Assembly: GCF_048128805.1 (NCBI RefSeq)
Contig: NC_135997.1
Span: forward strand, 13,699,116-13,763,115
Reading direction: 5' to 3'
Source of the DNA: Centroberyx gerrardi
Lineage: Eukaryota > Chordata > Actinopteri > Beryciformes > Berycidae
DNA: 64,000 nucleotides
A program made the position numbers and the translations under genes. Of this stretch, positions 23,603-36,320 are shown piece after piece. Positions within the stretch are counted from its first letter, which is position 1. Every line of letters starts with the position of its first letter. Under the pieces are notes generated by a model. It worked only from the letters and a program-made list of their open reading frames with translations. It was not told the DNA's origin and did not search any database.

Positions 23603-26600
23603 TGACTCTCCCAGTGAATTTTTCCTAAAGTAGAAGAGTAAGAGCACTTGCCTAGGAAATTAAGTACTCAAGAAAATGGTAAAAGAATAGCTCATTCAAA
23701 AGTATTTCTTAGGTACATCTCGACAAAAAAAAGGTATTTTGTGCTTTTCAAAATTGTCCTTGCAAAAATAATTGACATTGCCCTTGCAAAAGAATGATGC
23801 ATCACTATCAGCACAAAGTTTGCAAGTAGTTAGGTTTTGTTCATATCAAGAAAGCTAGTATCAGTTGCAGGTGGTGAGGTGAGAACGTTTGCTTTACAAT
23901 TAGGACAAAAATTATAATTTACTCGAGTAGAAGTAGGAGCAAACACAGAATACCCCTTGGGACCTGGGTTTTGTTTCATAATAGTCTTTAGATCTATCTG
24001 ACACTCTCCATTGTGACTCAAAGTAGGATGTTTCATTTCATGTCAGGTTTACTTGCAGCCAGAAGAGCGGGATTATCTTTACCCAAGCAAGTTAGTGTCA
24101 GAAAGCTGTACTGAATTAACAATCTTAATTTAATATTGTTGAAATATGTGACAAAAATCATTTGGCAGAATACATGATGAGCACATAGCGTAGTGTTTAT
24201 GGATGTGCTCTCTGTTGTTATCCATTAATCCTTATGAAAAATGCTGAATTTTTGAGGAAAAAAATGTATAAATAACATTTACACAGACACAATACTGCAA
24301 AATTTTTGAGAATGCAAAACGAATATCTATGCAAGGTAATTTCAAAGTTTTGGAAATTTCCTGATTGTGCAGATCATTTTTACTTACAGGTGTTTAACTG
24401 AAAATTGGCACATTAACACACTATGCGCAGAAGTGTAATAATAGTGCTTAACAATTTCGGCACTCGCGCACAGGGACACATTGGAGTTGCATATTGTGAT
24501 TAGCCGTTTACAATGTCTATTATTATTTCAATATTCCCCGTATTGATCAGATCATCCAGAAGAAAACCCTGTTATTTTCAATTCAGCTACTCTGGTCCAG
24601 TTGAGAGGCTTGTATGAGATCAGTTTGTTTGCAGTAAGAATTTCCACAAATGAAATTAGCTCTGTTACCTAATTAATGGGTTATTGGGTGCATGTAGAAG
24701 AATAGGCTTATGTGAAATTCTTAAAGCTTGGTTAGTAATAGACTAACCATTTCATAGGCTGCTTTTCAGCATTTTTTTTGTTTTAAAGAAGAGATAATTT
24801 AGCAGAAGTGGAGGGGTTTATATAAAAGTCAAAAAGTCTTAATATATAGTTTATTTCTCACAAATTGTGTATTACCCCAGATTAGTTTAGATTCCCTGAA
24901 GACACACACATGTAAATCAGGAAACAATGCAACTAAGAAGGACTTGGTATTGATAAGGCATGCGCTCCACCGAATGTTACTGACCATCGTCTGACTTAAT
25001 GATAGAATTTTGTGAATTACCCCTTTCTACCCGTTATTCTTGTTTATATATTGGAATGGTCAATAGAGTATTTTTATAATAGTTTTGTTTTGATATTTTT
25101 CTCCCTTTTTTATAAGTGATTTTCCTAAAAAACTTTCCAGGAATGATTGGTACTTCCACTTTGACTGTGTTCCAGGGCCATATACGCCGAGCCTCTCAGA
25201 AAAGCAGCACTGACGTAGGATCACTGGAGATAAACTGGCCTGGATCAGTGCTCCTGTTCTGAGATACTTGATGTATATGAACTGATTTTTTTTTCTTTCT
25301 AGTACCAAGACCAAACTTGCAACATTTGTGAAAATTTTGATAACACATTGAATGTTTTATTGCTTGTTTCAGATTATTAATTGTAGGTTGTGTTGTATTC
25401 TAAATTTGTTGTCCAATTTACTGTGTTACATTGATGTGGAATGTATAATGTAGTGATGTAATGTAGAACATAATAATTGGACTAGAAGCAAAATAAACTA
25501 AACTTAAAATTGTCGCGGTTTGCTGTCTTCTGTCTCATATCATTCCTGCATATGGCTGTTGTCGGGTGAAAACTTATCTCCAAAATGTTACATTTTCAGG
25601 CTTGACAACCATGCATTTTTCAATTTATCCAATGGCTTTTGAAAGGTTTTCAAAAGCCCAAGGGCCGCTGAACTTTCTCAACCCATAGGGGAGCATGCAA
25701 TCCTTCAATTTAAGATGAAACATGAAAATCAACAAAATTGGAGTTACAAGGTTTTCACCCAACAATGACGATAAGTTGTACGAGTTTTGAGGGGAGGGAG
25801 GCCGGTCTCTGTTGATGGGTTTGTCACACGCAATGTCTCCTATAGCTTTCCCAAATAGGCCTGAATGACATCAACAACAACCAAAGGCAATGAAATGGAT
25901 GGAGAGTGACCACAGTGGTGATCCTTCCACAATCAAAACAGTGAATCAAAGAGCGGACGTGATAAAATGCCATATGATATTTACAAGAATGTCTCCATCA
26001 ATTCTTTAGTTCTGATCCCAAAATGGAAGACTAGTCCTATACAATTGCACTTTCTATTACTGCTGCTACTGCTGCTTCAGATGGCTGGCTTACGCTAGAG
26101 GCGGGTTGTGTAGTGGAGTCTGCACTCCTATTAAAAAATTGTCATGCCCACCGCATACACCAGATGCTTTGTGGAAATTCAGTACCTAGAGCAGCAAGTA
26201 CATGAGCCATGACCACAGCAGGGTAAGAGCTCTTGTTGCTGATCGAGAGGGAAACGTAACGTCTTTTTACTGAAGGCACTCTGGATGTATTAACATAACC
26301 TTCCACAGGTGGTTGCACATAGATGCATGCATCCACACAAAGATGTCTGCAGTGCTCTGGTAGATGAGGACTGGGTGCCTGGAACCAAAAATTGGGCACA
26401 ACAGCGATGCAGTGGGGCCCGTTCCAGGCAAGATGGCTGATGCTGGTGGCTCACAACAACTACAACTTGAGACCGGGGCACAGCTGCTGGTTTCTCTACA
26501 GTGTGGATGCAATCCATTGCTGAGTCTCACATGGGGAAGGTTCACTTCATCTTTCCTGGCAACCAAAATCAATCACATCCAGGAGCAAGCACAGCAGCGG

Positions 26601-26907
26601 GAGCTGAGGAAGTAGCAGGAGGCATAACTGGATCAGGAGCCAGAGCAGCAGTAGGAGCAGGCAGAGGAGAAACAGTAGATCCATCCTAATTTACAGTGTA
26701 ACACACACACACACACGCACACCTACTTTTGAGTGGTTAAAGAAGGAGAACATTTATAGAGTTTGTTGTGTTTGAGGGAATTACAGACACTGTAAAGGAG
26801 GGGGGGCAGAAGGGCTGGCAGTGCTGGAAAAGGGCTGGAAAAATAAATGGTACAACACCGTTTTGCAGTGTCACAAAAAAAAAAGAAGCATTTATGCATG
26901 CCTGTAT
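23603..26907. other. Gene-free spacer with old repeat fragments
   Basis: No gene is supported. A stretch near 25150-25300 (GATCAGTGCTCCTGTTCTGAGA) resembles a common fish interspersed repeat. The 26430-26690 stretch is CAG/GCA-rich, so its open frames are likely an effect of composition. A short CA run lies at 26701-26718. Confidence 0.4.
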
Positions 26908-28112
26908 CACTGACCGGGCATGCAAGGCACATGCCCCAGGGCCCTAGACCACCAGGGGCCCCAAAATATTCTAAGTACCGTGTCCGTGTTCAATGCATTT
27001 TACAACATTTCACGAATTTCAATTGAAATGTGCAGTCAGACGGGACCCTGACAGATATAGGCCCGTAGGCCACAGTTTATGATTATGGGGGCCCAAGTCA
27101 CAGCCTCTAATGACATTTCCTTTGATGCGGAGGCCCCAATCACAATTATTAAACTGCCACCTCTTGCTTGTATGTTTATGAGCAGTGCATTTAGTGAGTA
27201 TCATCCAGCTAAGATGCAGAGCACTAATTATATACTGGTGGGGCAGGGGGGTCTAGGTACAGACAGTCAAACCTTTTCAATAAATTTCAACATTTAACTG
27301 TAAACCTCATCCCAAACTGGACTCTGCCTTGTGTTTGATACCTCTAGCATTTTGACTAGTCATAATGTAAAAAAAGATATCTTAAATTAGCATTTTGACA
27401 GGTCATAATGTAATTAGAGATATCTTAAATTAGCATTTTGGTTGGTCGTAATGTAATGATGCTAAATGCTAAATGCTTAAATGCTAATTTACAATATCTC
27501 TCATTACATTATGACTAGCCAAAATGTCTCAAAATAGACAGCAAACTTTGAGGCCCTTTTTCTCAAAAACATAGTTTGGTGACATAAAGGGGCATAAATG
27601 CCCCTCTTTCCAACATTGTATTAAACTCAAAATGTCTCCAGGGGTCAATGTGACTGAAAATGATAGAGCAGGTCAAGGGCAGTACAGAACACGTATTTTA
27701 CTAGGGTGTGAAAGCCAAGAGGAGGCCCAGCTTGCACTAGGTCTACCTAGTCTTGTTTGGTCCTTCATTCTCGCCACCTATCACCTCGCCTCCTTAAAGC
27801 CACAACCTGCAATCCAAATGTAAACAAAGGGAAACCTCACCACCTAAAACTAGGAACTAAAGCTTGCCTTGGGGTTGGACAAATGTTATCACTCTCAAAT
27901 GAGCGAGCTCTAGATAGAAGGAATGGCAGTTTGTAATTGCTAAATCTGAGTTCCAGATTTCTTTGAACCTGTAAAAGGTTTACGTTTGTATTGTTTGTGA
28001 ACAGGCTAGTATGTTAAATTAAAGTGTGTGGGTGCGTACCGAGAGGTGGGGGGCCCAATAGGACATGTGTGCCCAGGGGCCCTGTGGTTGGTTAATCCGG
28101 CCCTACATTTAT
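26908..28112. mobile_element. Possible old hAT-like element or nested repeat
   Basis: Both edges carry GGGGCCC-rich sequence: CCCCAGGGCCCTAGACC near 26930 and CCCAGGGGCCCTGTGGTTGG followed by TTAATCCGGCCCT near 28072-28105. The right edge, read in reverse, looks like the AGGGCCGGATTAACC end of fish hAT-type elements. The left terminus is not clear, and no transposase or target duplication was found. Confidence 0.3.
27346..27530. repeat. 43-bp tandem repeat followed by an inverted copy
   Basis: Units beginning AGCATTTTG lie at 27346, 27389 and 27432, a 43-bp period. Each contains (C/G)TAATGTAA and, in the first two, GATATCTTAAATT. The last is followed by an inverted unit (27476-27530) ending GACTAGCCAAAATG. 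The block can fold on itself. It has no coding content. Confidence 0.75.
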
Positions 28113-29330
28113 GGCATTATGGTGTGGTAAGTGATAATGGCTAAGTGGAGGATTGAAGGCACAAGATGCATATAAATTGTCAAATATATCCTCTGATATG
28201 TGGATTTAAGGATACACCGCAAGACAAAACCAGCTCAACATATTGAAGCAACATCATAGGCTACCTGAGAAACCTTCCTTAACACACATTTTGCTGCAGC
28301 ACAATGTGTAAAGAACAAACTATTAAGTCACAAACTGGGAGGGAATGAAATGTCAGAAGAAGACACAAAGGTGCCGACTTAAGTAAATCTGATTTATTTA
28401 TATATTTGGGTAAAAAAAAACACTCACTTGACAGTGATTGGCATATGCATGACATTGTAAATAGTCACAGTTGCCAAGTTGTGCAGACAGCACAAGGGAT
28501 AGTGAGGCAGCAGAGGGAGCTGCAGCAAAAACTCAAAAACAATCGCAATTGTCGATTGCAGTTATGTGACATCTTAAGTCAAAATAGCTCAGAGAGACGA
28601 TATGCGATTATGGTAATGTGTATGCGATTTGAAGGTGTGATTTCTTCGCGTTGGGATCTCATTTAATTGCAGCTTGACGCGGCTCCGCTAGTATAAAACG
28701 AGAAAGGATGGTACCGTCCGCCTGACCGGAGATAAATCCTCAAATTGTGCAATAAACTTCCGGGTCGTACAAAAGAACACATAAGTTATACAGTCTATGA
28801 GTTGTACAATTGAAAAGTCAATATAAAAATTCAAGCCACTTGCGTGAAACTTCAAATCCTATAGAATGGACGGAGGGTACACGGATTTGTGTTTATGGTT
28901 TATTTAACTTGATGTGGTTTAGCTTGGTCAGAGAGAAAAATAGGAAGCGAGAGTTAAAATCCGCACACTCTTCCGTATTGTTTTAATGCCCTTATAGAAA
29001 CCGACAGTTTCTGTGATGGCTGACAGTTGATTTAGTACAGTCATTTATTATTAGCAAAATTTCATTAATTTTTTGTAGAGAAATACTTAGCTGTCTGAAT
29101 ACTACAAATAGCGTACTCTTGTATTGCTTTGCTTTATTCCAATCGGCACATGCGCAATGAGGTCATATGTGACCCTTTTTACAAATTAACTAGGTACAGA
29201 TTAACAGAGATCTAAACTAAAATTATCTTGTGAATAGCTATACATATTGTGCAAATTATAACAAATTGCTGTAGCAAATAAAACATTTCACTCGATTTTT
29301 GACTTTTAATTTTCGTTGCTGCGGCTACCG
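28113..29330. other. Upstream flank of rplp2
   Basis: No gene is supported. The open frame at 28406-28666 shows no recognisable domain. The last few hundred bases are the likely rplp2 promoter, but I could not identify a TATA box. Confidence 0.45.
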
Positions 29331-29337
29331 GGCAAGG

Positions 29338-29421
29338 CTTCTTCCGTTTTCACCCTGTGATGCAACTTCCTTTCTGCCTTGATAACCTCACCGTGAACAC
29401 GCGTTCGCCTTTCTAGCTCAA
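29338..29421 (+). other. rplp2: rplp2 non-coding exon 1 with 5'TOP-like tracts
   Basis: Ribosomal protein mRNAs start with a C inside a pyrimidine tract (5'TOP). Two such tracts are present: CTTCTTCCGTTTTC at 29338-29351 and CTTCCTTTCTGCCTT at 29367-29381. A good donor follows at 29421/29422 (CTCAA then GTGAGT). The exon would join the acceptor at 30030/30031. Which tract holds the start site is undecided. Confidence 0.55.
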
Positions 29422-30031
29422 GTGAGTGGCTTATTAAACTCTTATAAATACATTTATAAGTTGGGGGTAATAAGAATAGCACCAGGGCGAATGATTAAAC
29501 AACCACCTCGAGTAGATTGTGTACCTCAAAGCCCGTTATATTACGACATTAACTAGTTTACAGCACGCTAAAGTCAGCACTGGCTAGCTAACGGTAGACA
29601 ACCGAAGAAAAAGCAACCGCCACATGGTTGAGGAGCGTGAAAAAATGTGTAATTCTGCTGTTTTCAGGTTTTAAAAAGTTTGTCGGATAAACTTTAGACG
29701 GCTTACACACCAGAAACTTCATTGCTTAGCTAAGTCTTGCCAAGATGAAGTCCTTGGCTCAGGTGCATTGAGACACACTCGAGACAATGTTACATAAGTT
29801 AAGCGTTTTTTGGAGCCAACTACCTTGTTGATGCAGCGGAAATAAACACTAAATGCATTGTTTAACGTTATATATAACCAAACACAGCAATTAATTATTA
29901 CAAAAGGGCTGTTTATCCACGCTACATAATCGTCTAGAGGCACCCAAAGGAATAATTGAAAATAACTTGACACTATAATCTTACCAAGTCGTGTGATTAT
30001 ATTTTTATTATCTGGTCATTCTTTTGGCAGG

Positions 30032-33000
30032 ATGCGTTACGTCGCCGCTTACCTGCTCGCTGCCCTGGGTGGTAATGATAGCCCCCAGACCAAGGACATC
30101 AAGAAGATCCTGGAGAGCGTCGGCATCGAGGTTGACGACACACGTATGGAGAAGGTATGAATGAGTTGAAATTCACTCTGTTTTTGACACTGCTTTCCCA
30201 GTGGCCTAGCATTACCAAGACAAGCTCTCACTACAATTGTCATCTCAACATGGATTCAAAACTTTGCCCTTTTTAGGTCTGGGGAATATAGTTGAAATAA
30301 ATGTCATGATAATCATAAGGATTTGTTTTCGATATAGATATACATCACAATAAGGCTCTGTTATGCAAAATCAAATGTTAAATAATCAAAGTAATGTTCA
30401 TCCCATTGAGCCAAATGGTAATGTTAGGTGTGATGTCAAACAAAACTGAAATGTTAAAATGATATTCATTAATGTTTCATACCTAATTTTGTCAGTTTTG
30501 TAAATACAATTTGGTTTTCATCAGTTTAGACTAGAAGAATTGTCACGATATCCCAAAATCACATCATCACAGTATGATTTCACTGAAAGACAAACGATAA
30601 TATTGAATTATCGCCCAGCCGTACTTTTGATATCCACTTTAATTTGGTGTCTTTCCCAACAGGTCATCTCCGAACTCAGTGGCAAGAATGTGGATGAGGT
30701 GATCACCCAAGGTGAGTGTGGCCGTCTGTCCACATGAATGTTGGATTCTGTGTGTGTATGCATGTGTTTAGAAATAAATTTTGATTTTTAAATGTCATTG
30801 GGCCTTCTGAAATTGGTTGGTCAGTGACAGTTAGCGTTTTCACTAGGTAAAAGCTGCACTAGGCAATTTTAACAGCCTAAATCTTGACCTGGGGCAACAC
30901 AGAAGAGCGTCCCATCCCCTCTAATTGAGACAAAATTAATTTCTGTGGTTGGGTATGGTCACTGGTAGAAAATCCTCCTGGTGCACAGGGGTGACAAATA
31001 GAAACTTAAGAGGGAAATACAAAACTTGCTCTTAAACAGCAGTGAGCGAGCGCTCTGTCAGAGGAAAGCTGGACTCACAAGTGATGGTTGAACCTGCTGC
31101 GAAAATCTTTTCTTCACCATCTACTAAGAAGAAATTTGGGTCTGAGGAGCAGTTTTCTGATTTTGCATGATTTCTGATTTCTTTCTCAAAATTTGAACAG
31201 TTGCCTTCCATTTTGGGCCGTCAATGTGTGAAGTTGTCTATTGCAGCTTTAAAAAGTTTTCCTTGCATAGCGGGGAAACAATTTTTGACAGGAAATGCTG
31301 TTCACATTCCATAAATATAATCTAAAATCATGTCCGAGGAACATAAAAATTGAACAGATTTTTGACTGTGGAAACTTGGCCGATATAATCCTAAAGAGAT
31401 TAATTCTTCTGCACTGTTTGATTTGTTATTTGAGTGTTATGCTTGGACAACACTTACTCAAATTTTCTTTTCACTTTTTAGCATAGAGCTGACTAAAACC
31501 TTGTGTACAAATGTATTGTAGTAATTTAAAGGCACAACAAAATGTACAAAAAATCTGAGGGTTGAATGTGTTTTGATTAACTATATTCAACCCATCACTC
31601 TTTTGTTGAGCACTCAAAGCCCCTAATCCAAATTCAGTTTCCTGGGTTTGGATAATCAAGACTATACTGCTTTAAGAGCATAGGTTTTGCTTTATAAAGG
31701 CCTATGAAAGTCTATAGAAAGATGCAAACAAAGATTGTCAGTGCTGGAAGAGATATTGGCAAACTAGAAATCAGATCTACCACTCAGTTTTCCTGATGCA
31801 ATATCACAGTGGCAAAGAAAAGTGCCATTGCAAAGGAGATTTGGGAATTAAAGTCACAATTAGCACAGTTAGCTAATTCTCCATGTCATAATAAACGCTC
31901 TGAATAATAAATGCCAAAAGAAAGGCTATTTTATTTTTTCAAAATCCCATTATTTTTACTTGCTGCAAACTGTATCTTTAGTGGTTACCTCATCATGTAC
32001 CAGTAGCCGTACGTAACAATTCCAACCAATAAAACAATCACATTTACAACAATCCTGCCTCTCCACCCCTCCCTTCAAATTAAACTGCCGTTCTCTCCTT
32101 AGCGAATATCCCATTGTTTTACATCTTCAGCCACTTTTGAATGATCCCGCCCTGCGTTGTCCTGCTCCAACATCCTGTTTCAATCAGAAATGTGTGAAAT
32201 TATGGACGCAAAATTCTCCTGTGCCGTTTCATTGCGACTTCAGACTGTGATCCCTCAGGACACTGGCACTGCCTAAAAATGTACTTTTACTTGTTCAGTG
32301 AAGAGGGTCGATATTAAAGTATTGATATCAAGGTGATAATATGCAAATACATTTGTCCACTCTCAGTGGATGTGAGGCTAGTAGGCAGAATGCATTTCTA
32401 AGCTCCACAGTGCATGACTTGTATAGAAACATATTTTTACCTGGCTGCTTTGAGCCTTTCTGTGTTGTGCTTCATGTCTGCCAATACCTTTCTCCTCAGG
32501 TTACGGTAAGCTGGCCAGCATGCCGGCAGGTGGTGCCGTGGCAGCTGCCAGCTCTGCAGCTGCTGGCTCAGGTGGAGCCGCAGCCCCTGCTGCAGGTGAG
32601 CATTTGCAGCTTAGCATGTTGTTTGTCAGCATCACTGACACTTGGCACACAGTATCTCTGCCTTCACCTTGGATAGTAATATGATTACATGCACCTTTTC
32701 TGCTAATAGTCTTAAGTTGCTCTTACACTGAATGAAATCTTCAGAAATACTTAAGTTAGACCTGGATGGGAATATACTGTGCTCCATACAAGGGCTGCAG
32801 GTTTTGTGGTAGTTTCTGCTCTGGTAGCTGGCTTGGAAATCAATCCCTCACTGTCAAACTCACTGTGATGCCACGGTTATGTTGTCATGGTGGCGTCTAT
32901 AACTCAAGAATAATACATATAGAAACATACTTACACAACAGGTTTCTCCTATAGAGTTGATCATCTGGTTAGATTGCAGCATTAATTTGCATTTTAATAA

Positions 33001-33258
33001 AGAAAACTGATTTTCTTGAAACAACTATAACTTCATTTATGTGAAGAAATGTTGACACAGAAATATTTGCTTATTAATGCATTAGCTTAATGACCCCATA
33101 AGTATAACTGGGTATGTTTAATATATCATGTTGTTTATGGTGGGACATTAGGCAATCCAAGTGTGTCTTGTTTTACAGCTGCTGAGGAGAAGAAGGAAGA
33201 GAAGAAGGAGGAATCCGAGGAGTCTGAAGACGACATGGGATTCGGCCTGTTCGACTAA
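30032..33258 (+). CDS. rplp2: 60S acidic ribosomal protein P2 (rplp2), four coding exons
   Basis: Part of the P0-(P1-P2)2 stalk of the large ribosomal subunit, which recruits and activates elongation-factor GTPases. Coding exons: 30032-30154, 30663-30711, 32500-32595, 33179-33258. All have GT-AG borders and join in frame to 115 residues, the same length as human. The N-terminal dimerisation domain (1-about 65, MRYVAAYLLAALGGND) leads into an Ala/Gly-rich hinge (about 70-90) and an acidic, Lys-rich tail. The tail ends in the invariant ESEDDMGFGLFD, the element recognised by elongation factors and by ribosome-inactivating toxins. A non-coding first exon lies upstream, and the AATAAA at 33279-33284 is only 21 bases after the stop, typical of ribosomal protein genes. 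Intron 3 is enlarged by two MITEs. Confidence 0.97.
30848..31253. mobile_element. MITE, family 2, in rplp2 intron 3
   Basis: The left end, TAAAAGCTGCACTAGGCAAT, is matched at the right by the complement of TAAAGCTGCAATAGACAACT. The element is about 406 bp with imperfect inverted ends and no coding capacity. It is an old non-autonomous DNA transposon; its superfamily is not assigned. Confidence 0.65.
31850..32240. mobile_element. MITE, family 1, copy 2, in rplp2 intron 3
   Basis: The ends AAAGTCACAATTAG at the left and TTTCATTGCGACTT at the right are inverted. The interior matches the reverse complement of 14901-15290, for example CCAACCAATAAA and CCTGCCTCTCCA. The two copies have diverged by many substitutions, so neither insertion is recent. 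Confidence 0.75.
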
Positions 33259-34298
33259 ACCTGTTCAAAAGTTCATAAAATAAAGTTCATAAAAAAGTTA
33301 TTTTGGATTCTTTTTTACTGCAAAGTAGTTTGGCAGAGCTGAAAATGTGCAGATATGGTGATGTGGAATTTAAAATATTTCAGTATGCCAAGTGTTAAGA
33401 TCACAGGTGAGAAAATGCCCATTGTTGCTCTCAGAGAGGTACAATTTAAGTTTTATGTGACAAATAGATCCCAAGAATTTGGAATCAGCCATGTGGAGTT
33501 TCATTTGGGATGGCAAATGTGGCAAATAATCTTCACGTTAACTTTTGGGCCAAATTTACTGAATTAAATTACTGAATACTGTAATTTACCTATTTGAAAG
33601 AGACTCAATATCATGAATCAATGTGGTTATAGTATGCCAGAACAACTGAAATTCTTGCAGGTGCTGTCAGTCTTTGTTTTTGTTTACAACCCTGCCTGAA
33701 GATTTTGTGGAGAGGATCTATCAATATGTAATTGAGGCATGTGATCAGCAGAGGGCACTGTTTACCTTATTTGTTGCCCATATTTCCCATCTTAAGTGGA
33801 TGCCACCATACAGATGGAAATGCCAAAACGGATAAAGGGTCATTCATCACATCTGTGGTACTTAACCCTGTTATAAAGGTATATACAGGAAGAACAGTAT
33901 TCAAAATTACATTTGAGGATAGACGTGGTTTTCATGAGCATAATGTGGCCAGGCTAATGATCTAAAAGTTATGGCTATATTCATATATTGAAACTAAACT
34001 GAGTTGCATGTTGCGTGCCAGTAAAAAATACTTACGTCATCCACCGACCGGGACAAAAACAACGCACACAGACTGGTGACGTTTCGCTGCAGAAACAACA
34101 GACTTTTTACATTTGCGTAACACTGGCATATGGTTCTCCTGGTGCCGCTATTCTGACGATCTGTGCTGCCTGCTCAGAATGAGCTACTAGTTCATATTGT
34201 CAGACTAGTCTGATCAACTGAACTTCTCACTCGTATGACCTACACAGAATAGGCTACTGCCTGTATAAGTGTGGTAAAGACTAGGGTAGCCCAGATGG
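33259..34298. other. rplp2 3'UTR and spacer
   Basis: The first about 45 bases are the rplp2 3'UTR with its polyadenylation signal. The rest, up to the Penelope-like element, holds nothing I could recognise; the open frames are short. Confidence 0.5.
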
Positions 34299-34708
34299 AA
34301 GATAGAGTCCGCACACTAGAAATGGCTCCAATGGTGTTTACCACCACGTGACGTTTCGAGCTCTTCTTCAGACATGAGCATTAATACATCCATGGAGCAT
34401 AGAGACACACTATACAAACCTATTAGAGGGGGTCATGTGACAGGTCACCTGATACTACAGAGAGACGAGATAGAGAAGTGAAATACATGTAAAAACCCAA
34501 ATAGTGCAATATAGTACACACAAGATATAAATGACAGAAAAGAACAACAGTACATGAAAAGTTACCCAACAAATCCAACATTAATAAATTGGACAATAAG
34601 TTACACAATTATACCGGTATCCTATAAAGTACAATCTGCACCACTTGGATATGAATGACTGGAACATCTGGTCAGTAAAACCGCCATAATGTCACGGCAT
34701 ATTTAAGT
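34299..34708 (-). repeat. Left inverted terminal repeat of the Penelope-like element
   Basis: Begins AGATAGAGTCCGCACACTAG and is complementary to 36321-36731 over its whole length, with scattered substitutions and small indels. The inner end is GTCACGGCATATTTAAGT. Confidence 0.85.
34345..34376 (-). ncRNA. Hammerhead-ribozyme-like motif, left repeat
   Basis: On the minus strand: CATGT (stem I), then the intact catalytic core CTGAAGA, a short GAGCTC where stem II should be, then GAAA and GTC, then ACGTG (stem I partner with mismatches). Both catalytic boxes are intact, but stem II has lost its loop compared with the right repeat and stem I is imperfect. It is probably inactive. Confidence 0.45.
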
Positions 34709-34954
34709 ACACAACAATACACAATGGTGACTAAGAATCATTCATCTGGTATTTCAATGGACTGAATCATCTTTATGAACTCCATAGTCTTTTGTATAGG
34801 ATGGAAGGGAGGTAACGAGGCTGGAGAAAATGATCAATGAAGGCTGAGATGGGGATTTGGGGAGGGTGTATAACACTGGAGTGATCCACTACCATGAAGG
34901 CATGTTCTGACTTGGTGATCTAGTTTTGCCCTTAACCCCCAGCACAACCCATAC

Positions 34955-36091
34955 CTACCCTACATCTCTAACTGGAAGAGGTACATTGATGAGGTTTCTT
35001 TCATTTGGAAAGCATCTGAAGTCCAATTTAATGAGTTCCATAATTTTATTAATAATCACAGCAGTCATTTGAAATTCCATTGAAAATGATAAACACAAGA
35101 TGAACTTTTTAGACATTCTTGTTTACAGACACTGAAACACATGGTACAAATCTTTATTGTAAAAGCACAGATAGGAATGCCATCCTACATGGGCAGTCTT
35201 TTCGTCCTATACCTCTTAAGCGGAGCTTACCTGTATATATCCCAGTACAGTCGCATACGCCGTATCAGCAGTTCTGACGATGATTTTATAATTCAAGCTG
35301 CTGACCTACATAAACGCTTTAAACAAAGACAGTATAAACAGGAATGGATTGCAGGGGCATACAGCCTGTTTGCAAATATCTCACAGTCAGAATGTCTTTA
35401 CCAGACCAGATACAGAAATTCTGAGTCTAGGACCAATTGCATTATCCAGTATTCACCCCTTGGCAGGGAATTTGAAACCATCATTCGGAAACACTGGCAT
35501 ATCATTGAATCTATACCACCTCGTGTTGTCTATGAAAGACCTTCTAATCTGAGAAACTGGTTAGTAAAAGCGGACCTTCCACCACAAGTCCAGCCCCATT
35601 TTCTTCAGTCCATCCCTGATGGTAATTACAAATGTAGCAATTGTACACAAAGTCATTTTACGCACAAAAGTGCCACTTTTAATCACCCACGTACAGCAAA
35701 ATCTTTCAAGGTCAAAGGTGTCATAACATGTAACACAAAATAATGTTATCTATATGCTTAAGTGCCCATGTGGCCTTGCCTATATTGGAAAAACTACCAG
35801 ACCACTTAAAACAAGAATTTCTGAACATAGGATTGCCATCAGAAATCATAGAAATGACATCAGAAGCCCAGTGGCAGTGCATTTCACACAAGCACACCAT
35901 GTTTCATCTCTCAGATATCTGAGCATTGAACAGGTCAAACAGCCCCGTCGAGGATGTGATATTAATTCACTTCTTCTCAAAAAAGAAGCCTTTTGGATCT
36001 ATACCTTGGACACATTAGCCTTGATTAACTTTGACTTGAGGCCTTTTTTTATAAAGACTCTCCTCCAGTCTGACGGCTTCCTATGGTCATA
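34955..36091 (+). pseudogene. Penelope-like RT and GIY-YIG endonuclease remnant
   Basis: Reads as the end of a reverse transcriptase followed by an endonuclease, in broken frames. Near 34975 is WKRYIDEV, corresponding to the catalytic YxDD box with the second Asp changed to Glu. After a frame change, the block SSDDDFIIQAADLHKRFKQR (about 35267-35326) and the thumb-like LGREFETIIRKHW follow. A C-x2-C motif (CSNC) sits near 35632. The frame stops at 35743. The downstream frame (from 35754) has the GIY-YIG core CGLAYIGKT with RISEH and ends in LLLKKEAFWIYTLDTL and NFDLRPFF, a typical C-terminus. At least two frame breaks and the loss of the 5' half make it non-functional. Confidence 0.85.
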
Positions 36092-36320
36092 GTCCTCCAT
36101 ATACTGCCTGTGTTTCTCTAGATCATTCTACTGTCTGACCTATTGAGTTTATTGTGTATATGGATCATATTACTATAATACCTCTAATACTCTTTATGCT
36201 CTCCACTAGCTCTCTCCATGCTCTCCCCTAGCTGTGGGATCAGGACTATTTAGTATTACCACTTTTTTAGGTTAGCAGAGATGCCTCTAAATAGTTCAGT
36301 ATTTACCCTCTTGTTTTTCC

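Noticed and set aside
26267-26690. Overlapping frames on both strands
   Set aside because: CAG/GCA-rich sequence opens all frames; no homology is apparent.
32760-32945. Possible H/ACA snoRNA in rplp2 intron 4
   Set aside because: A short stem (ATGCCAC/GTGGCGT) is present and human RPLP2 hosts a snoRNA, but I could not find a proper second hairpin with an H box and an ACA at the right distance. A covariance search would decide.
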